A DNA stretch of 64,000 bases from Lutimaribacter_A marinistellae (GCF_042648365.1 NZ_JBHRXI010000029.1:3503-67502); one strand, 5' to 3'. Shown: positions 23,213-31,940, counted from the stretch's first letter. Notes: generated from the letters alone by a model not told the origin. Numbers and translations: made by a program.

Positions 23213-23509
23213 TCAGATTTCTGGTTGTTCGATACCGCGCTTGAGCCGGTCCCGAGCTTCGGGATCAATCACGGGTGTCTGTAGTCCTCGGGCTCGCGAC
23301 TGGAGCGATTGTACCCGCGGCGAAAGCCGGCTCTCGAGCTCTTCGGCTTCTGACAGCGGATCGACAGCGGGTCCCAGTGTCTCGTCCAGCGGTTGCAGCT
23401 GTGGATAAGGCGCGTTGCGCAGCGTAGGCGACACGCGTTCGTCGAGTTCGGGCATTTGCACGCAAGCCCCTGCGGTCAGAAGAAAGCAAATCAATGCCGT
23501 TCGCCTCAT
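23213..23509 (-). CDS. Small exported protein, possible lipoprotein
   Basis: 98 residues from ATG 23509 (GGGGA upstream). A short basic start and a hydrophobic stretch end in LLTAGAC, a loose lipobox with Cys at residue 16, so the mature protein could be a small outer- or inner-membrane lipoprotein. The rest is Pro/Glu/Arg-rich without clear domains. It is 86 bases upstream of hom on the same strand and may be co-transcribed. No function recognised; the lipobox is atypical (Ala at -3, Gly at -2). Confidence 0.65.
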   Translation of the reverse strand: MRRTALICFLLTAGACVQMPELDERVSPTLRNAPYPQLQPLDETLGPAVDPLSEAEELESRLSPRVQSLQSRARGLQTPVIDPEARDRLKRGIEQPEI

Positions 23510-23618
23510 TCCGTTTTCCCCTGCCGCCCGTTGCCTGGTTACTTGATGCCTCGCTGCATCGGTAGGATCAAGCCGTGTATGCCCCTTCAGGAAACTCACC
23601 GTTATCAGGGCTTTTTTC

Positions 23619-23632
23619 TGAACATGCGTTCA
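23619..23632 (+). promoter_or_regulatory. Candidate TetR operator
   Basis: TGAAC-ATGC-GTTCA: 5-bp inverted arms 14 bases before the TetR-family ATG. The position suggests autoregulation; the size is short for a TetR site, so this is tentative. Confidence 0.4.
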
Positions 23633-23646
23633 TATAACGTGACTGC

Positions 23647-24234
23647 ATGGCACGCACCCAAGGCTCGCATTCCGACATAACCGGCCCGCGCATTCGAACG
23701 GCAGCGCTCAAGTTGTTTGCGCAGTATGGCTTTGCCGCCGTGTCGATGCGGCAGATCGCCAAGGAAGTCGGCGTTCAGGCCGGAGCACTCTATAATTACG
23801 TACCGGACAAGCAGAGCCTGCTGTTTGGGCTCATGCAAAGCCACATGGAAGAACTGTTGGATGCGCGGGCAGAACGCGCCGTACCCGCTGATGCCCTTGG
23901 ACAACTGCAGGAATTCGTGGGCTTTCATATCCGGTTCCATCTCGAACGACCCGAAGAAGTCTTTATCGCATACATGGAATTGCGCAATCTGAGCGCGGAA
24001 AACTTCGCCCGGATCGAAGCCTTGCGACGCGCCTACGAGGACCAGCTTGAGGCGATCCTGCGCGCCGGTGTTGCCGAGGGGGTCTTCGGCGTGCCCGATA
24101 CCAAAATCGCAACACTTGCTGTGATCGCCATGCTAAATGGCGTCAACACCTGGTATCGGCGCGAGGGCAGGCTGTCGCTCGACGCGGTCGAGACGATTTA
24201 TTGGGACATGGTTCGCAAAGCGGTTGCAGCCTGA
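23647..24234 (+). CDS. TetR/AcrR family transcriptional regulator
   Basis: 195 residues. The N-terminal HTH is clear (RTAALKLFAQYGFAAVSMRQIAKEVG, then AGALYNYVPDKQSLLFGLM), and the C-terminal ligand domain is all-helical with FHLERPEEVFIAYMELRNL. Target genes are unknown. It is divergent from the small exported protein gene and converges directly on the ABM-domain gene (no intergenic base). Confidence 0.92.
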   Translation: MARTQGSHSDITGPRIRTAALKLFAQYGFAAVSMRQIAKEVGVQAGALYNYVPDKQSLLFGLMQSHMEELLDARAERAVPADALGQLQEFVGFHIRFHLERPEEVFIAYMELRNLSAENFARIEALRRAYEDQLEAILRAGVAEGVFGVPDTKIATLAVIAMLNGVNTWYRREGRLSLDAVETIYWDMVRKAVAA

Positions 24235-24534
24235 TCAGGCTCCCTCGGCCAAGTCGTAGTGATGTAGAAATCTCTCCTTGACGATACCTGCCTCGTCCGG
24301 GTGCACATGAGGCTTCTGCCAGTCTTCGCCTGCAAAGGCCGCGAGTGCCTCGACTGTCTCCCAGACCATTACCAGACAAAACTCGTTAGGGTTTTCCCTC
24401 CTAGGCAGGCATGGGCTGATAGAGACAAGTCCCGGCTGAGCTTTCATCAAGGGCAGGGCTGTTTCGAGCATGAAAGTGCGGAATTCGTCGATCTTTTCAT
24501 CAAAGATGACGGCACGAAAAATGCGAACGATCAT
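24235..24534 (-). CDS. Antibiotic biosynthesis monooxygenase (ABM) domain protein
   Basis: 99 residues, a single ABM/dimeric alpha-beta barrel domain: MIVRIFRAVIFDEKIDEFR, then LPLMKAQPGLVSISPCLP, EFCLVMVWETVEALAAFAG and the closing strand. These dimers range from quinol monooxygenases to heme-degrading enzymes; the residues seen do not decide which. ATG 24534 has GGAGG 5 bases upstream, which rules out the longer frame. Upstream of the gene on the same strand is pirin... separated by 52 bases, so a shared transcript from the pirin side is possible. Confidence 0.83.
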   Translation of the reverse strand: MIVRIFRAVIFDEKIDEFRTFMLETALPLMKAQPGLVSISPCLPRRENPNEFCLVMVWETVEALAAFAGEDWQKPHVHPDEAGIVKERFLHHYDLAEGA

Positions 24535-24586
24535 GATGGCCTCCTTTCGGCAGGGGGCCATCATAGCATGGTTTAAGGTTGCCGGC

Positions 24587-25498
24587 TCAGTGGGCCGGGC
24601 GGATGAAGGTGCCGTTGCGCAGTTCGCGAAAGGCCTGCATCAGTTCTTCTTGCGTGTTCATGACGATCGGCCCGTGCCAGGCCACCGGTTCGTCAATCGG
24701 CGCACCCGATATCAGTAGAAAGCGCACACCTTCCGGGCCGGCTTGGACGGTAACCTCGTCACCGGTGCCAAAGCGGATCAGCGTTCGGTCGCCCGACAGG
24801 TCACGAATATTGACTTCCTGTCCCGCAATTTCCTTTTCCAGCAAAACGCCGGTCGGCTGGCTGGCATCGGCGAAAGCCGCGCTTCCCTCGAAAACATAGG
24901 CAAAGGCCCGACGGTAGGTATCAATCCTGAAGGTCTTTTTCACACCGGCCGGAACGAACACGTCAAGATATTGGGGATCTGCGGCGATACCATCCACCGG
25001 GCCGGTCTTGCCCCAGAATTCGCCCACTATGACCTTTACCCGTGTGCCGTCATCGTCGATGACCTCGGGGATATCGCTCCCTTTCACGTCCTGATACCGG
25101 GGCGCGGTCATTTTCTGGCTCGAAGGCAGATTTCCCCACAACTGGAAACCGTGCATCTGCCCGGTCGCATTGCCCTTGGGCATCTCCTGATGGAGGATAC
25201 CCGACCCTGCCGTCATCCATTGAACGTCCCCCGCACCCAAGGTGCCCGTGTTCCCGAGGCTGTCGCCGTGTTCGACCGTACCGGAAAGAACATAGGTGAT
25301 CGTCTCGATCCCCCGATGAGGATGCCAAGGGAACCCCTTCAGGAAATCATCGGGACGCTCGTTGCGGAAATCGTCGAAGAGCAGGAAAGGATCCAACTCC
25401 GATGGATCCTGAAAGCCGAAGGCACGGTGCAGTTTTACGCCCGCACCCTCCATCGTGGGAACCGCTCTGCGTGTCTCGAGTGTGGGTCTGAGGGACAT
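24587..25498 (-). CDS. Pirin family protein
   Basis: 303 residues. The N-terminal cupin has the pirin metal motif (FPWHPHRGIETITYVLSG, HGDSLGN, and HQEMP, His/His/His/Glu at about residues 57-103), and a C-terminal pirin domain follows (FRIDTYRRAFAYVFEGSAAF). Bacterial pirins bind Fe and may act as quercetinase-like dioxygenases or redox sensors. ATG 25498 has GGAGG upstream. It sits between the ABM gene and the dehalogenase-like gene, all on the minus strand. Confidence 0.93.
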   Translation of the reverse strand: MSLRPTLETRRAVPTMEGAGVKLHRAFGFQDPSELDPFLLFDDFRNERPDDFLKGFPWHPHRGIETITYVLSGTVEHGDSLGNTGTLGAGDVQWMTAGSGILHQEMPKGNATGQMHGFQLWGNLPSSQKMTAPRYQDVKGSDIPEVIDDDGTRVKVIVGEFWGKTGPVDGIAADPQYLDVFVPAGVKKTFRIDTYRRAFAYVFEGSAAFADASQPTGVLLEKEIAGQEVNIRDLSGDRTLIRFGTGDEVTVQAGPEGVRFLLISGAPIDEPVAWHGPIVMNTQEELMQAFRELRNGTFIRPAH

Positions 25499-25602
25499 GG
25501 AAGCCTCCGCTGTGACAACTTGACGGCAAGATAGGGCCGCGAGGAACCGCCGCAAATCGCCCCGATCTCACCGACTCTGTGCAAGAACGCACAAGGACGA
25601 GA

Positions 25603-26772
25603 TCAGCCCCACCAATCCGAAGGTTTCAAACGGGCCCCATGTCCGCGCGAAAGACGCAAGGCGAGCTTGCGCAAGGGTGAAAGCGCGAGTTTCATCCAGA
25701 TTTTGTCGCGAAGCTTGGAGAAATCGCGGTTGAAAGGGCAGACGCGCATGCAGATCGCGCAATCCGTGGCCAACTTTGCCCAGAAGCCAAAGCACTTCTC
25801 GGCGTCAGACGTCCACTTCCGAACGCCTCGTATGGCGGAAAGGTTCGGAACATCGGTCGATGGCGGTCCGTAGGGCAGAGCCTTGACCGGGCAGGCATCT
25901 GCGCAGCGTGTACAGATGTCGCAAAAAGCGCGAACCCCAAGGGGTCTTGGTACGTCGTGAGAGAGCGGCAGGTTCGTGAAAATCTTGGAAAAGCGAAGGC
26001 GCGGCCCGAATTCGGGCGTTATCACCATCTGGTTGCGCGCATATTCGCCCAGTCCGGCCTTGACGGCATAGGGGATCACAAGCCCCGTATCGTTCATGGA
26101 CGGTATGGCCTCGTAGCCGAGATTTCGGATGTAGGCGGCCAATTGCATAACGATTGCCGCCTCATGACTGTATTCCCTGCCGGTGGCCGCCCCGGCCAAT
26201 GCAGACGGGTAGGTGGCCACAAGTTCGTGTTCCATCTCATGGCCCAGAACGATAACGCTGCTCAGCCCTTCAGGCAGTCCCAAGGGGACTTCGGTCATGT
26301 CGCGGGTATCGACACGACCAGTGTAGAGCCACCGTTCGTCCATGTCCGTGACACCGCAAAGATCGGCACCGAAGAAACGGGCAACTTTCTTGATTTCAGC
26401 CGTCATTCGGGTGGTGTCATCAATTTCGGCTTTCACGGGTGCGACTGGCGTGTCGACCGTGATAGGCGATTGGAAGCCTTCACGACGTCCTTCCGAAGCC
26501 GATCGCTCCGACACCATGTCGGAAATCAACCAAGCTGCGTTGCGCAACGCGAAATCGCGTTGGGAAAAGCCATCGCCGCGCCGCGGGGTCGCCTCCATCC
26601 TGTAGGATGCGAAGAAGGCGTCGGATCGCGTCGTGCGAACACGGTCGTCCCACATGGCCCTGCTGAAGACGTCGTTGCGTTGGCTGAAGCGCTCGAAATC
26701 TTCGGTCACCTCGATTCCGGCTGCCTTGTCTTCGGGCCGCTGCAAAGGTGTGCGATTGGCGATCCTGTTCAT
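25603..26772 (-). CDS. Reductive-dehalogenase-like corrinoid/iron-sulfur protein
   Basis: 389 residues. The N-terminal FERFSQRNDVFSRAMWDD and the central domain resemble the reductive dehalogenase (RdhA) catalytic part. Two [4Fe-4S] motifs are complete: FCDICTRCADACPVKAL (Cx2Cx2Cx3CP) and CFGFWAKLATDCAICMRVCP (C-x10-Cx2Cx3CP). RdhA-type enzymes use a cobamide and two clusters to remove halogens. No TAT signal, no RdhB membrane anchor nearby and no fused reductase domain, so this is a soluble cytoplasmic form needing a separate electron donor. A related alternative, epoxyqueuosine reductase, is less likely given the N-terminal region. Substrate unknown. Confidence 0.8.
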   Translation of the reverse strand: MNRIANRTPLQRPEDKAAGIEVTEDFERFSQRNDVFSRAMWDDRVRTTRSDAFFASYRMEATPRRGDGFSQRDFALRNAAWLISDMVSERSASEGRREGFQSPITVDTPVAPVKAEIDDTTRMTAEIKKVARFFGADLCGVTDMDERWLYTGRVDTRDMTEVPLGLPEGLSSVIVLGHEMEHELVATYPSALAGAATGREYSHEAAIVMQLAAYIRNLGYEAIPSMNDTGLVIPYAVKAGLGEYARNQMVITPEFGPRLRFSKIFTNLPLSHDVPRPLGVRAFCDICTRCADACPVKALPYGPPSTDVPNLSAIRGVRKWTSDAEKCFGFWAKLATDCAICMRVCPFNRDFSKLRDKIWMKLALSPLRKLALRLSRGHGARLKPSDWWG

Positions 26773-26872
26773 GTTGAAACGCTAGCGAGGGGTGAAGTGT
26801 GGCGCAACGCGCTTGTTGCTGCCGCTTGAATCAGGGTAATGCCACTTCGGACAAGCGAAAGGGTTGTTGGGG

Positions 26873-27352
26873 ATGAACGGAGAGGTTCTGGCGACGGTCG
26901 AAGCCTCGGCGCCGCGGCGCTGGTTGGGTGTCGGGATGCTCGTGCTGATGGGGGCACTGCTGATCTATGTTGCGTTCGCCACCCCACCTGCGCTGGCTTT
27001 TCAGGTATTTCTGCTGATTGTTGGAGGGCTGTCCTTGTGGCTTGCACAGCGCATGATGCAAGCAACGGCGCATCGGATCGAACTGACCGAGACTGAACTG
27101 CGCTCCAGCACCGGCGAAGTGATTGCAAAGGTTGAAGATGTCGAGGCGATGGACCGAGGCGTTTTTGCCTTCAAACCGTCGAACGGGTTCCTGATCCGCA
27201 CTCGTACGCCCGCAGCCAACGCATGGCATCCGGGCCTGTGGTGGCGAATGGGCCGCCGGATCGGCATAGGAGGCGTTACCCCGGGAGGGCAGGCCAAGTT
27301 CATGTCCGAAGCGTTGGCCGCGCTCGTCATGGAGCGCGAAGGCAAATCCTAG
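26873..27352 (+). CDS. Two-span membrane protein of unknown function
   Basis: 159 residues. A short N terminus, two adjacent hydrophobic segments (about 20-40 and 45-62), then a soluble domain of beta strands with RIELTETELRSSTGEVIAKVEDVEAMDRG and WHPGLWWRMGRRIGIGG, a PH-like layout common in small Rhodobacteraceae membrane proteins. ATG 26873 is chosen over upstream TTG codons. Its stop overlaps the stop of the convergent TadE-like gene through a shared CTAG. Confidence 0.72.
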   Translation: MNGEVLATVEASAPRRWLGVGMLVLMGALLIYVAFATPPALAFQVFLLIVGGLSLWLAQRMMQATAHRIELTETELRSSTGEVIAKVEDVEAMDRGVFAFKPSNGFLIRTRTPAANAWHPGLWWRMGRRIGIGGVTPGGQAKFMSEALAALVMEREGKS

Positions 27353-27903
27353 GAAACGTTGCCGGCGATGAAGCTGGTGAAACGTGGCCGCGTGAAGATG
27401 AAGTTCTCAAGCCTCAAGGGATCGATGCCGACCTTGAATGGCGGCACGTAATGGTTCGAGGTTTCCACGACGATCAGTGTATCGTTGTCGGGCATCGGGG
27501 GAAGTTCATCCCGGAACAGACCGATGTTCGAGTCGGTCAGAGCCTCGGGGAAGCCTCGCGGCGCGGACCACAGGACATGATGGCGGTTGTTATCCTCGTC
27601 CCAACTGATCAGCGATACACGGATGTCGACGGGATCGCCCGATGTGACCATCAAAGTCATCAGGTCACGCATCGAGTCGATGTAAGCGTTGTTGATCGTC
27701 CGCGTTTCCCGCGAAATCAGGTCACCAATCGTGTATGCCGCCTTCAGGTTGGACGCGCTCTGCCGGTAGCCGTCGAAATAGGTGTAGCCTGCCATGATCG
27801 CCATGAAGAGCATGGGCGTGACAATCGCGGCCTCGACCGAGTAGGAGCCGCTTTCATCTGCGCGAAAGCGACCAAACAGGTTCGATACGGTTTTTCGCAG
27901 CAT
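27349..27903 (-). CDS. TadE-like pilus assembly protein (second copy)
   Basis: 184 residues. A basic N terminus is followed by the TadE-type pseudopilin motif and span (DESGSYSVEAAIVTPMLFMAIMAGYTYF, about 16-43), then a periplasmic domain. TadE/F/G proteins are minor pseudopilins of the Flp/Tad pilus. Its ATG overlaps the stop of the preceding TadE gene (TGATG). Last gene of a three-gene operon with the VWA protein. No tadA/B/C, cpaB or flp gene lies within the window. Confidence 0.85.
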   Translation of the reverse strand: MLRKTVSNLFGRFRADESGSYSVEAAIVTPMLFMAIMAGYTYFDGYRQSASNLKAAYTIGDLISRETRTINNAYIDSMRDLMTLMVTSGDPVDIRVSLISWDEDNNRHHVLWSAPRGFPEALTDSNIGLFRDELPPMPDNDTLIVVETSNHYVPPFKVGIDPLRLENFIFTRPRFTSFIAGNVS

Positions 27904-28439
27904 CAGATCGGCTCCTGCACGAATACGGTGGTCGCGGTCAGCGCGTACTGTCCGTCGGTATTGTCACCCAGTTTCTTGCCGAGGCCCGAGGTCGGGAATA
28001 CCGGGTCGATCTTGGCGCAAGCACGCAGCACCATGAGTTCGTTGCTCTGGCCGTTGACGAAACTGCGTACCGGTTTGACCTCGTCGGACTTGTCGGTGCA
28101 GTCGGGCTGGGCCGGGATCGAGACAATTCCGTAGGGGTCGAGGCGGATCATCTCGAGTTTAAGGTTGCTTCCGCAATCGTCGATGAAACCCGCACGCTCG
28201 CAAACGACCTGCTTGATGTCGGTATGTGTGTGCGCCTTGCCGGTACCCAGGCGAATGTCGCGGACGGTCATGTCCACAGCCCGCTCCAGCATCGCATGAT
28301 GAAGCGAAACAAACGCCAGTTCGATGCCGGACAACATCAGGACCAGCAAAGCCGGGAAGATGATGACGAATTCGATCGTCGCGTTGCCGTCTTCCTGCTT
28401 CCGGAAACGGCGCCAGATGGACACGAGCCGGGATATCAT
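27903..28439 (-). CDS. TadE-like pilus assembly protein (first copy)
   Basis: 178 residues. The TadE signature is EDGNATIEFVIIFPALLVLMLSGIELAF (about 16-43), with a Glu at the +5-like position of the hydrophobic stretch as in pseudopilins, then a periplasmic domain with four Cys that could form disulfides. The ATG at 28439 overlaps the stop of the VWA gene by four bases. Probable inner-membrane minor pseudopilin. Confidence 0.87.
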   Translation of the reverse strand: MISRLVSIWRRFRKQEDGNATIEFVIIFPALLVLMLSGIELAFVSLHHAMLERAVDMTVRDIRLGTGKAHTHTDIKQVVCERAGFIDDCGSNLKLEMIRLDPYGIVSIPAQPDCTDKSDEVKPVRSFVNGQSNELMVLRACAKIDPVFPTSGLGKKLGDNTDGQYALTATTVFVQEPI

Positions 28440-30013
28440 TGGGTCAACCTCAGCTTGCGGATGGAGGATGCAATGGAAGAGAAGGCGTCGGAGATCTCAA
28501 GGCCGTCGACGTCGTACATGTGGCTGTCGGAACTCGCGCATTTTTTCAGGAGACGATATCCCGCACGGGGCGCTTCAAAGGCGACACCGTACACGATTAC
28601 TCCATTGTCCTTGGCAGCATCGCAGACATGCTTGCTCCGCTGGTCTTTGGCGCTGGTTTCTTTCTTGGAGTAGCTGGACGACTCGCGTCCCCAACTGCTG
28701 TTGGTGTAGCTGTAGAGATAGTTAGCGAAATAGCGGATTGAGACTCTGTCGAACAAATCGGTGTACCGCACGCGTTCCGGTTCACCAATTTCTCCGTCGC
28801 CTTCGCCGTAGGGATGCGCGCGCCAAATGTCCCAGTCCGGCCAATAATAGGCACCTTCCGAGTGACGTACAGAGTAAGTGTTGGCTTCGGCGTTAAACCA
28901 GACGTCCGACATGGTGTCACGTAGCGACGGGTTCAGCATGTATTGATCGGTATTCTGGCCGTCTGACATTATAACAGCGATTTTTAGAACGTCGGTGTTG
29001 TAGTCAGTCGGCCGCCCTTCGAACTTCGGGTGTACCTTGCCTTGGCCGATCAGGTCGGAAACGACGCTTCTTGTGGACGGGTCCAACAGTCCCACCCCCC
29101 ATTTTGTGCCAATGTCGATGGAGGTGTTGCCTTGCGCGGTCATCGCATCGATGTGGGCATGCAGGACATTCCTGTCGTCTGTAAGCGGCAGGATTTCCGT
29201 GCCATTGCGGGTTGGGCAAACCGGAATCGTAATTCCGTAGCGATTCCACGACCAGGGATCGAAATGTCCAGTTCGCTCAAATATGTCGTACCGGTCAATT
29301 GTGCTCTTGCTAAACTGGTCGTCATTGAAGTTCACGCAATGCGAGTAATTGTGCTCCTGAGTCACGTTGGGGTAGAGTGATAGCAGGCTTTCGCCCGCAT
29401 TGACCTGCGTGGCGTATGGGATGATCGAAATCGACAAGGCGCCAGGCTCGGTGTTCGCCAACATCACGTCGACAAAGTCTTTTGCCGCGATCTTGAGATT
29501 GTAGAGGCGGTTATTCCAGGCCATTGACCCTGACACGTCGAGAATAAGCGAAATCTCAACCACGCCGATACTTTCTTCGGCAACACTTTTTGCCGGTGCT
29601 GACAAGGTGTCGATGCCACTCATGTGCATGAACTGGGTTGGAAAGGCAGACTCTGCTGAAGCATCAACCTTTCTGAAGCCGAGGCCTTCTTCGACCGTGA
29701 TGCCGGTCAGGTATTGCAGCAATCCCGCCTGATCGAGGTAATCACGAACGACTTCCTCGGGTTCGGCCGACTGGTCAAGATCGGCAGCCGCAAGGACTGC
29801 GCGGTCGAGCGTGTACTGCAGCGAGGCTCGATTGCGCTCATACCGCATGAGGTCGATGCCGATCCCCGCAATCCCCATCATGATCAGCAAGAAGAAGAGG
29901 GCGAGCACGGTCAGCGTTCCGTCTTCGCCACCGGCAAAGCGCGACAGGCGAGACCGGGCGCGTCGGCACGCACCGCTTTTTGAACCTAACCGGACAAGAC
30001 TGGGTCTACTCAT
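28436..30013 (-). CDS. TadG-like protein with von Willebrand A domain
   Basis: 525 residues from ATG 30013 (GGGGA upstream); the frame extends to 30088 but without support. A basic N terminus and one membrane span (TLTVLALFFLLIMMGIAGIGIDL, about 33-55) carrying the TadG pattern precede a large periplasmic VWA domain with the MIDAS motif DVSGSMAW (about residue 160), the Thr of TSIDIG and the Asp of MSDGQNTD. TadG-type VWA proteins tether Tad machinery to the envelope. First gene of the operon with two TadE-like genes. Confidence 0.88.
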   Translation of the reverse strand: MSRPSLVRLGSKSGACRRARSRLSRFAGGEDGTLTVLALFFLLIMMGIAGIGIDLMRYERNRASLQYTLDRAVLAAADLDQSAEPEEVVRDYLDQAGLLQYLTGITVEEGLGFRKVDASAESAFPTQFMHMSGIDTLSAPAKSVAEESIGVVEISLILDVSGSMAWNNRLYNLKIAAKDFVDVMLANTEPGALSISIIPYATQVNAGESLLSLYPNVTQEHNYSHCVNFNDDQFSKSTIDRYDIFERTGHFDPWSWNRYGITIPVCPTRNGTEILPLTDDRNVLHAHIDAMTAQGNTSIDIGTKWGVGLLDPSTRSVVSDLIGQGKVHPKFEGRPTDYNTDVLKIAVIMSDGQNTDQYMLNPSLRDTMSDVWFNAEANTYSVRHSEGAYYWPDWDIWRAHPYGEGDGEIGEPERVRYTDLFDRVSIRYFANYLYSYTNSSWGRESSSYSKKETSAKDQRSKHVCDAAKDNGVIVYGVAFEAPRAGYRLLKKCASSDSHMYDVDGLEISDAFSSIASSIRKLRLTQ

Positions 30014-30355
30014 AAAACCGTTCCCCGATGGGCAGCGCCGGGTGATATTGGCGCCACACGAGATTTCGACCCCCGATTTATCCTGCACGAAAATGGCGAA
30101 AAGGCGGCGAGAAAAGCGCTAAATGTCGAATATGACGGGGTTTTCGTTCGACAGTTCTGAAGGGGCGGGGCTGTTTGTCTCTTTCGAGCGGACAATGCCC
30201 GAATTTCGCCACAATCCGGAACGATTCCCTTCACAGGTGTTTATTCGGTTTTGCAAGCTGCTGAAAATTCTCGCAGTTCTTCATCTAACCGTTATTGTCG
30301 GGCTGCGACAAAGCGTCATGAGCGGCACCGAGTCGCCAAGCTGTTGGAGGCACAG
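30014..30355. other. Divergent intergenic region (VWA operon / glutamate dehydrogenase)
   Basis: 342 bases without a convincing gene. It should hold the promoters of both divergent units. I see no EcfG match; a GGAAC at 30219 lacks a partner at the right distance. The clear element is TTGTCG-N5-CGACAA at 30295-30311, 45 bases before the dehydrogenase ATG. Confidence 0.6.
30295..30311 (+). promoter_or_regulatory. Candidate operator before glutamate dehydrogenase
   Basis: TTGTCG-GGCTG-CGACAA, a perfect 6-bp inverted repeat with a 5-base centre. Its TGTCG/CGACA arms recur before soxB (31923-31940). Confidence 0.45.
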
Positions 30356-31786
30356 ATGATACCGATGAACGAACCGAGTTTCCGCGAAAGCGTCGACCTC
30401 ATGTTCAACCGGGCGGTCGCCCTGATGGATCTTCCGCCCGGGCTTGAGGAAAAGATACGCGTCTGCAACGCGACCTACACCGTGCGGTTCGGGGTACGGC
30501 TGCGTGGGCAGGTTCATACATTCACCGGCTATCGCTCCGTTCATTCCGAGCATATGGAGCCCGTCAAGGGAGGGATCCGCTACGCGCCTTCGGTGAACCA
30601 GGACGAAGTCGAGGCGCTCGCGGCGCTCATGACGTACAAATGCGCGCTAGTCGAAACGCCGTTCGGCGGCTCCAAGGGCGGGCTTTGCCTTGATCCGCGC
30701 GAATACGAAGAGGACGAGTTGGAGCGTATCACCCGCCGTTTCGCCTATGAGTTGGCCAAGCGCGACCTGATTAACCCTGCTCAGAACGTGCCCGCTCCGG
30801 ATATGGGAACTGGCGAGCGTGAAATGGCCTGGATCGCGGACCAATATGCGCGCATGAACACCACCGACATCAATGCGCGGGCCTGTGTGACCGGCAAGCC
30901 GTTGAACGCCGGCGGTATTGCCGGGCGTGTCGAGGCGACCGGTCGGGGGGTCCAGTACGCCTTGCGCGAGTTCTTTCGCCACCCTGAGGATGCCGCCAAG
31001 GCCAACCTGACAGGTAGCCTTGAAGGAAAGCGCGTCATTGTTCAGGGACTCGGAAATGTGGGGTACCACGCGGCCAAGTTCCTGTCGGAAGAGGATGGCG
31101 CCATTGTCACCGGTATCATCGAACGCGATGGCGCCCTGTTCGATCCCGAGGGACTCGACGTCGACGCAGTTCATCAGTGGATCGCCAAGCATGGCGGCGT
31201 GACCGGATATCCCGATGCCACGCACACGGCAGAAGGGCCGGCCGTGTTGGAGCAGGATTGCGACATCCTTGTACCGGCTGCGTTGGAGGGGGTCATCAAC
31301 CTGACCAATGCCGAACGGATCAAGGCACCGCTCATAATCGAGGCGGCGAATGGACCGATCACCGCCGGGGCCGATGAGATCCTGCGCAAGAAGGGCGCAG
31401 TCATCATCCCTGACATGTATGCCAATGCCGGCGGCGTTACGGTTTCCTATTTCGAATGGGTAAAGAACCTCAGCCATATTCGGTTTGGTCGGATGCAGCG
31501 TCGCCAGGAAGAGGCACGGCACGAACTGATCGTGAAGGAGTTGGAGCGGCTGGACAGATATCTTGGCGATGCCTGGTCGATGTCGCCGAACTTCAAGACG
31601 AAGTACCTCAAAGGGGCTGACGAGCTTGAACTGGTTCGCTCTGGCCTCGATGACACGATGCGCATTGCATACCAATCGATGAGCGAAGTCTGGCACGACC
31701 GTTCGGATGTAGAGGATCTGCGCACGGCGGCCTACATCGTCTCAATTGACCGGGTCGCCAAGAGCTATCGCGCAAAGGGACTCTGA
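30356..31786 (+). CDS. Glu/Leu/Phe/Val dehydrogenase (glutamate dehydrogenase type)
   Basis: 476 residues from ATG 30356 (TTGGAGG just upstream; an in-frame start at 30251 has no ribosome site). The substrate domain has VKGGIRYAPSVNQDEVEALAALMTYKCALVETPFGGSKGG (about 70-109) with the catalytic Lys of TYKCA/GGSKG; the nucleotide domain starts with VIVQGLGNVGYHAA (about 226-239). It interconverts glutamate and 2-oxoglutarate plus ammonia, probably NAD-linked. The length is longer than hexameric GudB-type enzymes (about 420-430), with extra residues in the C-terminal part. Immediately upstream of the sarcosine oxidase genes. Confidence 0.92.
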   Translation: MIPMNEPSFRESVDLMFNRAVALMDLPPGLEEKIRVCNATYTVRFGVRLRGQVHTFTGYRSVHSEHMEPVKGGIRYAPSVNQDEVEALAALMTYKCALVETPFGGSKGGLCLDPREYEEDELERITRRFAYELAKRDLINPAQNVPAPDMGTGEREMAWIADQYARMNTTDINARACVTGKPLNAGGIAGRVEATGRGVQYALREFFRHPEDAAKANLTGSLEGKRVIVQGLGNVGYHAAKFLSEEDGAIVTGIIERDGALFDPEGLDVDAVHQWIAKHGGVTGYPDATHTAEGPAVLEQDCDILVPAALEGVINLTNAERIKAPLIIEAANGPITAGADEILRKKGAVIIPDMYANAGGVTVSYFEWVKNLSHIRFGRMQRRQEEARHELIVKELERLDRYLGDAWSMSPNFKTKYLKGADELELVRSGLDDTMRIAYQSMSEVWHDRSDVEDLRTAAYIVSIDRVAKSYRAKGL

Positions 31787-31922
31787 CCCCAAAGTTACGA
31801 AAAGCCCGGGTGCGGGAGGTTCGATTGGTCCTCTCGCGTCCTGGATCTCAAGCGCACTGCTTTGGGTTTGACACCTTTGCACTTGACATGATCAACACAA
31901 GCAACGGGCAGGGTGGTCATGT

Positions 31923-31940
31923 CTGTCGCGCGTGCGACAG
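31923..31940 (+). promoter_or_regulatory. Candidate operator before soxB
   Basis: CTGTCGC-GCGT-GCGACAG, a perfect 7-bp inverted repeat with a 4-base centre, 86 bases before the soxB ATG. It shares TGTCG/CGACA arms with the element before the dehydrogenase. The regulator is not in the window. Confidence 0.45.

Noticed and set aside
30219..30245. GGAAC element before glutamate dehydrogenase
   Set aside because: At the correct distance the sequence is GTTT, without the required (C/G)GTT.
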